Origin: Castellaniella sp040276085
Lineage (GTDB): Bacteria; Pseudomonadota; Gammaproteobacteria; Burkholderiales; Burkholderiaceae_B
DNA length: 64,000 nucleotides
Assembly (NCBI RefSeq): GCF_040276085.1
Contig: NZ_JBELOK010000011.1
Location: forward strand, 1-64,000
Direction: 5' to 3'
Shown here: positions 17,020 to 24,747 of the stretch, one piece after another
How the letters are laid out: every line of letters begins with the position of its first letter
How positions within the stretch are numbered: the first letter of the stretch is position 1
The notes under the pieces: generated by a model
The model's input: only the letters and a program-made list of their open reading frames with translations
Told to the model about the DNA's origin: nothing
Database searches by the model: none
Position numbers and translations under genes: made by a program

Positions 17020-18918
17020 CTAGCCCTTAAGCTTGCGATACAAGGTGCTGCGATGAATGCCGAGGCGCCGGGCCGCCTCGGTGACATTGCCGGCACAATC
17101 GTGCAAGGTTTGGTAAATGGCAGACTGCTCCAGCTCGCTCAACCGGCCAGTTGTGCCAACGGCCCCTGGCACCGGAGACGATGATGGTGATGCAGAGAAC
17201 GGGATCGGCACGGCGGGAGCATCAGCCTTCATGGCCGGGTCATGCGACGCATCCGCGGCCCAATCACGCGAGGATCGCAGGCACATCGAGGCAACAGCCT
17301 GGGGCAGTTGCTGCGGCAGCAACGGGCCATCCTGGGGACACTGGCAACGCAGACGTCGCAACAGGCTGTTTAACTCGCGATAATTGCCCGGCCAGGAATA
17401 GCCTGCCAGTATCTCAAGCGTCTGGGTAGCCAAGGCCCCGCCCAGGCCCGCGTACTGATTGGCGATGAAGTGCGATAAATCGGGGCGCTGCCGCAAGGGT
17501 GGCAGCGTGATCGGGATGCCTTGCAAGCGATAGTAAAGATCCGCGCGAAACAGCCCCTCGGTCACCCGACTGGGCAAATCCTGGTGGCTGGCGCTAACCA
17601 GATTGAAATCAAGTGCAATGCGCTTTTCAGAACCCAACGGCTGCACCTCACGCTCTTGCAGAACGCGCAACAGCCGCGTTTGCAGGCCCAACGGCATATC
17701 GCCGATCTCATCCAGAAACAGGGTGCCTTCGTGCGCCTGGCGCAGCAGGCCACGGGCGCCTTCACGCCGCGCACCCGTAAAAGCGCCTGGCTCGTAGCCA
17801 AAGAGCTCGGATTCGATCAGGTGCTCGGGTAAGGCGGCGCAATTGACGGCCACGAATGTCCCCGCATGATACTGGCTTCGGGCGTGAATATGCCGTGCCA
17901 TCACTTCCTTGCCCGTACCGGTTTCGCCATGCAACAAGACGGCCAACTGGCTGTCGACGGCGCGAACCGCTTGCGCAAGCAACGGACGGCTGATGGTATC
18001 GGGCTCCGGAAGCGCGTCTGCCGACCGCTGCAAGGCAACTGGTTTGGCCGGCCGCTGTCTGAAGAGGTGACCTGGTTGGATGCCAGACAGCAGACGCCCG
18101 GAGAGCATCAGGCCATCGTGGCGATGCAATAAGGTGCCGCCGGAATGCAAGTCACCCTCTATCCATTGGGCACATGGCGTGCCCAGCAGCCGCCAGTCGG
18201 TGCCCAGGACATACAGGGCGGCTTCATTGGCACCCGCGATGCACTGCTTATCGTCCAGCAGCAAGATGGCGGTTGACTTGCCTCGGGTGTGTGGCTCGCC
18301 CACGTGAAACTCAAGCCGCTGCAACGGGCTCTCAAGCATCATCAGGTTGCTGATGCCGGTAGCAAGCTGCTGCACCAAGGCCAAGGCATAGCCACACAGT
18401 ACGTTGGCTGGGCTGGAAAGGTCGAGGACACCAAGGATGCTGCCGGTGGCCGAGAGGATGGGGGCCGCATGACAACTGAGTACCTGATTACGGGCAAGAA
18501 AATGCTCTGTGCCGTGAATGCGGACGGCACGACCATCGTACAGCGCTGTGCCGATCGCATTTGTGCCGCGCTGGGACTCGGCCCAATTGACGCCAGGCCG
18601 CAGGGCAACACGCTGCGCCTTATCGAGAAAATTGGGATTGCCCTGCTCGTGCAGGATGAGGCCATCAGGTGCTGCCAGGATCGCAATGCCATTGTTGGCC
18701 TGCGCCAGTGCACCCAATGCGCCCAGGCTGGATTCTGCGTGCCGCAGCAAGGCCTGATTGGCTTCGATCTGAAAGGTGAGATCCGCCCGCGACAATGGGT
18801 TGGGATCAGCCAGCAGATACGGATCGAGCTTGGCGCAGCGTGCCCAGGATCGATGGATTAAAGAGGACGCATCAATCTGGGCGCCTGCGGCGAGGGTAAG
18901 CGGCATTGAATGCGGCAT
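17020..18918 (-). CDS. AcoR-like sigma-54-dependent activator (GAF-AAA+-Fis)
   Basis: Enhancer-binding protein of about 632 aa. The N-terminal GAF-type sensory half (residues about 10-290) is followed by an AAA+ domain with Walker A GETGTGKE near 328 and the sigma-54 contact loop GAFTGA near 377. A C-terminal Fis-type HTH (EAARRLGIHRSTLYRKL) completes it. The architecture matches AcoR-type activators of acetoin, alcohol or aldehyde catabolism. GGAG lies 8 nt before ATG 18918; the upstream in-frame extension to 19062 overlaps the UAS and is rejected. The divergent aldehyde dehydrogenase has a -24/-12 promoter and an upstream palindrome, so it is the probable target. No N-terminal receiver domain is present. 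Confidence 0.92.
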   Translation of the reverse strand: MPHSMPLTLAAGAQIDASSLIHRSWARCAKLDPYLLADPNPLSRADLTFQIEANQALLRHAESSLGALGALAQANNGIAILAAPDGLILHEQGNPNFLDKAQRVALRPGVNWAESQRGTNAIGTALYDGRAVRIHGTEHFLARNQVLSCHAAPILSATGSILGVLDLSSPANVLCGYALALVQQLATGISNLMMLESPLQRLEFHVGEPHTRGKSTAILLLDDKQCIAGANEAALYVLGTDWRLLGTPCAQWIEGDLHSGGTLLHRHDGLMLSGRLLSGIQPGHLFRQRPAKPVALQRSADALPEPDTISRPLLAQAVRAVDSQLAVLLHGETGTGKEVMARHIHARSQYHAGTFVAVNCAALPEHLIESELFGYEPGAFTGARREGARGLLRQAHEGTLFLDEIGDMPLGLQTRLLRVLQEREVQPLGSEKRIALDFNLVSASHQDLPSRVTEGLFRADLYYRLQGIPITLPPLRQRPDLSHFIANQYAGLGGALATQTLEILAGYSWPGNYRELNSLLRRLRCQCPQDGPLLPQQLPQAVASMCLRSSRDWAADASHDPAMKADAPAVPIPFSASPSSSPVPGAVGTTGRLSELEQSAIYQTLHDCAGNVTEAARRLGIHRSTLYRKLKG

Positions 18919-18993
18919 GACTGTCTCTCCATCCGAGCCTGTGCCGACAACGGTGCAGAATGCAACACGCACGTCGCACAAACCACGGGCAAG

Positions 18994-19010
18994 TGTCGCA
19001 AAATGCGACA
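18994..19010. promoter_or_regulatory. Upstream activator sequence (perfect palindrome) for the AcoR-like activator
   Basis: TGTCGCA-AAA-TGCGACA is a perfect 7-3-7 inverted repeat in the divergent spacer. It lies about 170-200 bp upstream of the sigma-54 promoter of the aldehyde dehydrogenase gene, a normal distance for an enhancer site. A lone half-like GTCGCA occurs at about 18974. Binding by the neighbouring activator is inferred. Confidence 0.65.
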
Positions 19011-19178
19011 GTTCGCTGTTTTTAAACGTATTTTTAAACCAGTATGCCATTGCAACGGCCATAAGAAAAGCTTGGATCCAAAGATGGGAAAACCATAGCG
19101 GCCTCCTCTATCGTGGAGGGGAACCACACGTCATGCCGAAGGCGGCCAGACCCGGGCGACGAGCACCTGACGGGCATG

Positions 19179-19195
19179 TTGGCATCAATATTGCT
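19179..19195 (+). promoter_or_regulatory. Sigma-54 (-24/-12) promoter of the aldehyde dehydrogenase gene
   Basis: TTGGCATCAATATTGCT contains the invariant GG and GC dinucleotides separated by exactly 10 nt, and matches TGGCAY-N5-TTGCT. It lies about 80 bp upstream of the ATG at 19276 and downstream of the palindromic activator site. Confidence 0.8.
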
Positions 19196-19275
19196 TGGTA
19201 CTCCATAAGCATCAACACAGATGCCCTGATGAATCGGCATTTGCCTCAACGATGCCATTACCCAAGGAGACAGCA

Positions 19276-20802
19276 ATGAACATGACCGACCTGAAGCATT
19301 TCGGGATAGACCTGGACTTTCCCTATAAGAAGCATTACGAGAACTACATCGGCGGGCGCTGGGTGGCACCTGTCAGCAAACAGTATTTCGACAATCTATC
19401 GCCCATCACCGGGCAAGTGTTCTGCGAGGTACCCAGATCCGGGGCCGACGACATCGAGCTGGCCCTGGACGCCGCTCACGCAGCGCGCAAGGCCTGGGGC
19501 GAAACCTCGGTGGCTGACCGTGCCGGAGTGCTATTGCGCATGGCCGACCGCATGGAACAGAACCTGGGCCTGCTGGCCGCAGCGGAAACCATCGACAATG
19601 GCAAGCCCATCCGTGAAACCCTGAACGCCGATATCCCCCTGGCCATCGACCACCTGCGCTATTTTGCCGGCTGCATCCGCGCCCAGGAAGGCGGGATCTC
19701 CGAGATCGACAAGAACACGGTGGCCTATCACTTCCATGAGCCCATGGGCGTAGTGGGACAGATCATCCCCTGGAACTTCCCACTGCTGATGGCCGCCTGG
19801 AAGCTTGGCCCCGCCCTAGCTGCCGGTAACTGCGTGGTGCTCAAGCCAGCCGAGCAAACCCCGGCATCGATCCTGGTATTGATGGAGCTGGTGGGTGATC
19901 TGCTGCCCCCGGGCGTACTCAATATCGTCAACGGCTTTGGCAAGGAAGCCGGGCAGGCGCTGGCAACCAGCAAACGCATCAACAAGATTGCCTTTACAGG
20001 CTCTACCCCCACGGGCCAACACATCCTGCACGCAGCGGCCGACAACCTGATCCCCAGCACAGTAGAGTTGGGTGGCAAGAGCCCGAACATCTTCTTTGCC
20101 AGCGTCATGGATCAGGACGACGCATTTTTTGACAAGACACTGGAAGGCTTCAGTATGTTTGCCCTGAACCAGGGCGAGATCTGCACCTGCCCCTCGCGTA
20201 TTCTGGTGCAGGAATCCATTTACGAACGCTTTATCGAACGGGCAGTCAAGCGAGTGAAAGCCATGAAGACCGGTCACCCGCTGGAAGCATCCACCATGCT
20301 GGGCGCCCAGGTGTCTCAGGCACAAATGAACAAGATCCTGGGCTATATCGATATCGGACGCGATGAAGGCGCGCAATGCCTGACAGGCGGCAGCCGCAAC
20401 GTACCAGGCGCCGGTCTCGACGAGGGCTTTTACGTCAAGCCCACCCTGCTCTTTGGCAACAACAGCATGCGGATCTTTCAAGAGGAGATCTTCGGCCCCG
20501 TCGCCTCGGTGACAACCTTTAAAGACGAGGACGAAGCCATCGCGATCGCGAACGACACGTACTACGGCCTGGGGGCGGGAGTCTGGTCGCGCGATGGCTC
20601 GCAGGCCTATCGCGTAGGCCGCGAAGTACAGGCCGGACGAGTCTGGACGAACTGCTACAACCTCTACCCCGCCCACGCGGCCTTTGGCGGCTACAAACAA
20701 TCCGGCATTGGGCGCGAAACCCACAAAATGGCGCTGGGCGCCTACCAGCAAACCAAATGCCTGCTGGTAAGCTATGACCCGAACGCATTGGGTTTCTTCT
20801 AA
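19276..20802 (+). CDS. NAD-dependent aldehyde dehydrogenase (ExaC/AcoD/AldB-like)
   Basis: 508-aa cytoplasmic enzyme oxidising acetaldehyde or similar aldehydes to acids. The N-terminus (HYENYIGGRWVAP) is followed by the Rossmann-fold contact GVVGQIIPWNFPLLMAAWKL. The Glu motif VELGGKSPNIFF comes next, and the active-site loop NQGEICTCPSR carries catalytic Cys303. The ICTCPSR variant and overall length are typical of the ExaC/AldB group used for ethanol- or acetoin-derived acetaldehyde. AAGGAGA lies upstream of ATG 19276. A sigma-54 promoter and enhancer site lie in the spacer shared with the AcoR-like gene. No alcohol dehydrogenase or acetoin-cleavage gene is adjacent. Confidence 0.92.
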   Translation: MNMTDLKHFGIDLDFPYKKHYENYIGGRWVAPVSKQYFDNLSPITGQVFCEVPRSGADDIELALDAAHAARKAWGETSVADRAGVLLRMADRMEQNLGLLAAAETIDNGKPIRETLNADIPLAIDHLRYFAGCIRAQEGGISEIDKNTVAYHFHEPMGVVGQIIPWNFPLLMAAWKLGPALAAGNCVVLKPAEQTPASILVLMELVGDLLPPGVLNIVNGFGKEAGQALATSKRINKIAFTGSTPTGQHILHAAADNLIPSTVELGGKSPNIFFASVMDQDDAFFDKTLEGFSMFALNQGEICTCPSRILVQESIYERFIERAVKRVKAMKTGHPLEASTMLGAQVSQAQMNKILGYIDIGRDEGAQCLTGGSRNVPGAGLDEGFYVKPTLLFGNNSMRIFQEEIFGPVASVTTFKDEDEAIAIANDTYYGLGAGVWSRDGSQAYRVGREVQAGRVWTNCYNLYPAHAAFGGYKQSGIGRETHKMALGAYQQTKCLLVSYDPNALGFF

Positions 20803-20855
20803 CGTCTATGACAATTCAGGCCCGCTAAAGCCCGGGCCTCGCAACGTCAGGCGCG

Positions 20856-20889
20856 CAAGGGCTTACAGACAAAAACCTGTAAGCCCTTG
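20856..20889. terminator. Perfect hairpin between convergent genes (bidirectional terminator candidate)
   Basis: CAAGGGCTTACAG (20856-20868) and its exact complement (20877-20889) enclose loop ACAAAAAC. A smaller GGCCCG/CGGGCC stem lies just before it. The site is between the convergent aldehyde dehydrogenase and LysR genes. Neither strand has a proper T-run, so the mechanism is uncertain. Confidence 0.55.
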
Positions 20890-20910
20890 TTGCCGCGGGC
20901 GGGTGCAGCA

Positions 20911-21819
20911 TCACGCAAACTCACCACCCAAAGCCCCTTTGGCAGCGATCAGGGCGGTAATAAAAGCAGCAGCAGCTGGCGACGGCGCCTTTCTTTTGGC
21001 CGTAATCAGGCCCAGTTGACGATTAAGATCGGTACTGGCCACGGGCCGGTGCTCAAGATCAGCGCAGGGCGCCGCCGACACGGTGGAAAGCGGCAAAATC
21101 GCCACCCCCAGCCCCGCCCGAACCATCCCGATGGCGGTTGATAGATACGCCACCTCACAGACAACCTCGACATCCAAACCAGCGACTTCCAACGCGCGAT
21201 GCAGCACCTCGCGAACGCTGGTGCCCTGGCCGGTGAGCACATGAGGATACCGGGCAAGTTTCTCCAGCGTTGGGCGCCGAGTGACCTCCAAAGGATGGCC
21301 CGCCGGGAAAAAGACGTGCATCCGGTCTTCAAGCAAAGCCTGAAATTGCAAGGCACGATCACGACTCACCCATGGGCCCAGGCCCAGATCGGCTTCTTCG
21401 TCCCGCACCAGGGCCTGCAATCGGGTGGCAGGGACATCGGCAATACGGATTTCGATGCCTGGGTGCCGGGCATGAAACGTTCGGATCAAACCCGGCAACC
21501 AGGCTGCCGCAATTGAGGGCAATGCAGCGATTGTCAGCCGGCCGCGCTGCAGCCCGGCCAGATCGTGTGCCTGCTCGACCGCGCTCTGGAACTCATCCAG
21601 AATTCTTTGCAAAGGCACAATCATATTGCGGCCGGCCGGAGTCAAGGTAACGCGACGGCGGTCCCGGTCGAAGAGCTTGACACCCAACTCTTCTTCGAGC
21701 TGCCGGATCTGCACGGTGAGTGCCGGCTGTGACACATGCAGCGTGGTTGCCGCCTGGGTGAAGCTACCCGATTGTGCCGCCTGCAAAAACGCACGAATGT
21801 GCCGGAATCCTTGTTTCAT
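20911..21819 (-). CDS. LysR-family regulator (next to the AtuA-like operon)
   Basis: 302 aa. The N-terminal HTH (MKQGFRHIRAFLQAAQSGSFTQAATTLHVSQPALTVQIRQLEEELGVKLF) and the C-terminal effector-binding domain are both complete. It is divergent from the AtuA-like/TAXI-TRAP operon across 113 bp of AT-rich spacer, so it very likely controls that operon. The effector is unknown. Confidence 0.9.
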   Translation of the reverse strand: MKQGFRHIRAFLQAAQSGSFTQAATTLHVSQPALTVQIRQLEEELGVKLFDRDRRRVTLTPAGRNMIVPLQRILDEFQSAVEQAHDLAGLQRGRLTIAALPSIAAAWLPGLIRTFHARHPGIEIRIADVPATRLQALVRDEEADLGLGPWVSRDRALQFQALLEDRMHVFFPAGHPLEVTRRPTLEKLARYPHVLTGQGTSVREVLHRALEVAGLDVEVVCEVAYLSTAIGMVRAGLGVAILPLSTVSAAPCADLEHRPVASTDLNRQLGLITAKRKAPSPAAAAFITALIAAKGALGGEFA

Positions 21820-21932
21820 TCGATTTTCAAATTACTGAGATACAGAAATTTCAATTCTATTATTAAACAACCCGACCTAAGATGAATCTTCATGCCGCCA
21901 AGAATCTATAACAGGCATTGCAGGAGACAACC

Positions 21933-23294
21933 TTGTATCTGATCGGAAGTGGCGCTGGTTTTTCCGGCGATCGAACCGATGCCGCTCAGGCTGTGGTGGC
22001 ATCCATCATTGCGTCAGGTCATCCGGGCGCCGTGATCTTTGAGACGCTCGGCGAGCGCACGCTGGCACTGGGGCAAGTGGCCAAGCGCAGCAATAAAGAC
22101 AAAGGCTACGAGCCTTTACTGGCAGACATCGTCACGCCCATTTTGGCAGATTGCTTGCGTGCGGGCATAGCCATCGTCGGCAACTTTGGCGCGGCCAACC
22201 CGCAGGCGGCGGCACGCCTGATCCAGCAGATCGCCCGGGATCAAGGATTCACAGACACCAGGATCGCCGTGATCACGGGCGACGACCTCCTCGACGGGCT
22301 CGATCTCACAGGCCTGGAAATCTGGGAGGGCGACACTGCACTGCACAGTGACACCGGGCAGATCGTCTCTGCCAATGTTTACATTGGCGCCCGCTCGATT
22401 GCCGACGCCCTGCGCGCCGGCGCCCAGATTGTGGTGGCCGGGCGGGTCGCCGATCCAGCCTTGGTGGTGGGCCCGGCCATGGCTCACTACGGGTGGGCCT
22501 GGGATGATTGGGATCGCCTGGCCCAGGCCACGCTGGCCGGCCACCTGCTGGAATGCGGGGCACAAGTAACCGGCGGCTACTTTGCAGATCCCGGTTACAA
22601 GGATGTCCCCTCCCCGGCCACCATAGGCTACCCCATTGCGGAAATCCAGGCCGATGCCTCGTTTGTCATCACCAAGGCGGGGAATACCGGCGGGCTGGTC
22701 GACCTGCGCACCGTCAAAGAACAGATTCTCTACGAGATCCACGATCCTGCCGCCTACCTGACTCCTGATGTTGTACTGGACATCACAGACGTCACCCTCG
22801 AGCCAACCAGCCCCAACCGGGTGGCCGTTCGCGGTGCACACGGCCAGCCTCGTCCGGACACCCTGAAAATGACCGTCGGCTTCACAGGCGACTGGCTGGG
22901 CGAAGGAGAAATCTCATATGCGGGCCCCAACGCGATGGCCCGGGCCCGGCTTGCCGCCGAGATCCTTGAAGCACGCCTGCACAACAAGGGCCTGGATGTG
23001 CGCCGGCGTTTTGACCTGATTGGTGCGGTCAGCGTGTTTGACAGCGAAGACGGAGCCCTCAGGCAGCAGGCATGCCCGCCGTTTTCAGAAGACATCCGGA
23101 TGCGGCTTGCGGTCAGTGCGGACACAAAGCACGCGGTTGAGCTGGCGCTGCAAGAAGTATCAGCCCTCTATTGCACCGGCCCGGCAGGCGGTGGCGGCAT
23201 CCGCACACGAACCCAGAACCGGATCCGCACGGTGTCCTACCTGGTACCGCGCACCAAAGTACACACCAGCCATTATTTTTTGGCGGAGGCCTGA
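21933..23294 (+). CDS. AtuA-family (DUF1446) protein
   Basis: 453 aa. Belongs to the acyclic terpene utilisation AtuA / DUF1446 family by its start (YLIGSGAGFSGDRTDAA) and the blocks VGNFGAANPQAAARL, VAGRVADPALVVGP and TKAGNTGGLVDLRTVKEQILYEIHDPAAY. The biochemical role of the family is not established. AGGAG sits 6 nt before TTG 21933, which I take as the start; an in-frame TTG at 21918 precedes the ribosome site. The next gene, 3 nt downstream, encodes a separate small domain that in some relatives is fused to the AtuA C-terminus. The neighbouring transporter suggests catabolism of an imported organic acid. Confidence 0.8.
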   Translation: MYLIGSGAGFSGDRTDAAQAVVASIIASGHPGAVIFETLGERTLALGQVAKRSNKDKGYEPLLADIVTPILADCLRAGIAIVGNFGAANPQAAARLIQQIARDQGFTDTRIAVITGDDLLDGLDLTGLEIWEGDTALHSDTGQIVSANVYIGARSIADALRAGAQIVVAGRVADPALVVGPAMAHYGWAWDDWDRLAQATLAGHLLECGAQVTGGYFADPGYKDVPSPATIGYPIAEIQADASFVITKAGNTGGLVDLRTVKEQILYEIHDPAAYLTPDVVLDITDVTLEPTSPNRVAVRGAHGQPRPDTLKMTVGFTGDWLGEGEISYAGPNAMARARLAAEILEARLHNKGLDVRRRFDLIGAVSVFDSEDGALRQQACPPFSEDIRMRLAVSADTKHAVELALQEVSALYCTGPAGGGGIRTRTQNRIRTVSYLVPRTKVHTSHYFLAEA

Positions 23295-23297
23295 GAG

Positions 23298-23651
23298 ATG
23301 CCTAAAACCTTGACGCCATTACACCAGCTTGCCCATGCTCGCGCGGGTGACAAAGGCAATCGTCTGAACATCAGCCTGATTGCCTACAGCCCCGAGATCT
23401 GGCCAACGCTGGTAGAGGAAGTCACAGACACTTGCGTGGCCCAGCTGTTTGCAACACGTGGCGTCACGCGCGTGCAACGCTTTCTGCTGCCAAACCTGCA
23501 CGCCATGAACTTCGTGCTGGACGATGTCCTGGAGGGTGGCGTCAATGGCAGCCTCAACCTCGACACCCATGGCAAGACGCTTTCATTCTGTTTGCTAAGC
23601 CACCAGATCTTTGCGCCTGAACACATTCGGGGGGTGCCAGAACCCCGCTGA
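23298..23651 (+). CDS. Small AtuA-C-type domain protein
   Basis: 117 aa, begins 3 nt after the AtuA-like stop. The HQLAHARAGDKGNRLNISLIAYSPEIW block and a C-terminal NLDTHGKTLSFCLLSHQIF are characteristic of the AtuA C-terminal-like small domain that partners DUF1446 proteins. No catalytic motif is recognised. Tight coupling to the preceding gene suggests a two-subunit complex. Function otherwise unknown. Confidence 0.75.
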   Translation: MPKTLTPLHQLAHARAGDKGNRLNISLIAYSPEIWPTLVEEVTDTCVAQLFATRGVTRVQRFLLPNLHAMNFVLDDVLEGGVNGSLNLDTHGKTLSFCLLSHQIFAPEHIRGVPEPR

Positions 23652-23725
23652 ACCCGCATTGTTCTGGCTGTTGGATCCGCCATTCTTCACTGCCATTGTG
23701 GCTACATAATCACAGGAGACATGTC

Positions 23726-24715
23726 ATGAAAGAAACCCACTCTATCCGCCGCCGCACCCTATTAAAAACTGGCGCCGCAGCTGTTTCACTGGGTATGTTC
23801 CCTCTGGTCGCAAGTGCCCAGAAAAAGCGGCTGCTGATCGGCACCACTTCATCTTCATCCAGCCAATACGGCTACTTCGTCGCGGTTTCGCAGCTGCTCA
23901 ACCAGAAAGTCCCCACCCTCGATACTTCGGTAACCGAAACCGGTGCCACGATGGACAACCTGCGCCGCATGGCACGCAATCAGGTGGATTTCGGCCTGGT
24001 AACCACAAACGTGATGTATAACGCCAACGCAGGCACCGGCGCCTTCGAGGGCAAGCCTCAAGCCGCACGCCTGCTCTGGATCTACTCGATTGCGCCGCAA
24101 AACGTGGTGGTGCGTAAAGATGCCGGCGTCGAAAACCTCCAGGGCCTGAACGGAAAAAAATTCAATACGGGCCTGAAGGGTTCGGCAACAGAAAAAACCG
24201 CAGATTCCGTGCTGGCTTTGCTGGGTGTCAAGCCGGAGGTGGTGCGCGGATCCACCGGCGAGATCGTGGATGCGGTCAAGGATAATCGCGTCATCGGCTA
24301 CGTGAAATCCGGCGCCGGCCTGAAGCTGGATGCCTCTTCACAAGAAATCGCTGCCTTCACACCCATCAATGTGCTTAGCCTGTCTTCGGCCGAACACGAC
24401 AAAATCGCCCAGGCGATGCCCGAGTTGTCTTTGGTTGACGTACCCGCCGACGAAGCATCGGGTGTGGGTGCCTACACCACCTGGGGCTTTGGCCTGGGTG
24501 TTGCGGCAGCCGCCAGCATGAACGAAGAGACGGCCTACAAGATTGTCAAGGCGATCTGCGAGGATAAAACCAAGCAGGCCGCCGCCCTGGCCGACGTGGC
24601 AGGCGCAGACATCGCAGCAATGACGCTTAAATATGCATCCTCGCCCCTGCACCCGGGTGCAGTTCGTTACTTCAAAGAACTCGGGCTCGACGTGCCCGCC
24701 AAACTGATCGGTTAA
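23726..24715 (+). CDS. TAXI-family TRAP transporter substrate-binding protein
   Basis: 329-aa periplasmic receptor. The N-terminus contains SIRRRTLLKTGAAAVSLGMFPLVASAQ, a twin-arginine-like export signal. The mature part begins RLLIGTTSSSSSQYGYF, the TAXI-type ligand-binding start, and includes GLKGSATEKTADSVLALLG. It captures a small organic acid and delivers it to the fused permease encoded next. AGGAG upstream of ATG 23726 fixes the start. Location behind the AtuA-like genes suggests a shared substrate. Confidence 0.88.
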   Translation: MKETHSIRRRTLLKTGAAAVSLGMFPLVASAQKKRLLIGTTSSSSSQYGYFVAVSQLLNQKVPTLDTSVTETGATMDNLRRMARNQVDFGLVTTNVMYNANAGTGAFEGKPQAARLLWIYSIAPQNVVVRKDAGVENLQGLNGKKFNTGLKGSATEKTADSVLALLGVKPEVVRGSTGEIVDAVKDNRVIGYVKSGAGLKLDASSQEIAAFTPINVLSLSSAEHDKIAQAMPELSLVDVPADEASGVGAYTTWGFGLGVAAAASMNEETAYKIVKAICEDKTKQAAALADVAGADIAAMTLKYASSPLHPGAVRYFKELGLDVPAKLIG

Positions 24716-24747
24716 TCGGGCGTTTCATCCGCCAGGAGAGCAAACCA

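Noticed and set aside
19816..20751. 311-aa minus-strand open frame inside the aldehyde dehydrogenase gene
   Set aside because: Shadow of a well-conserved coding sequence; GC-rich codon structure creates long antisense frames.
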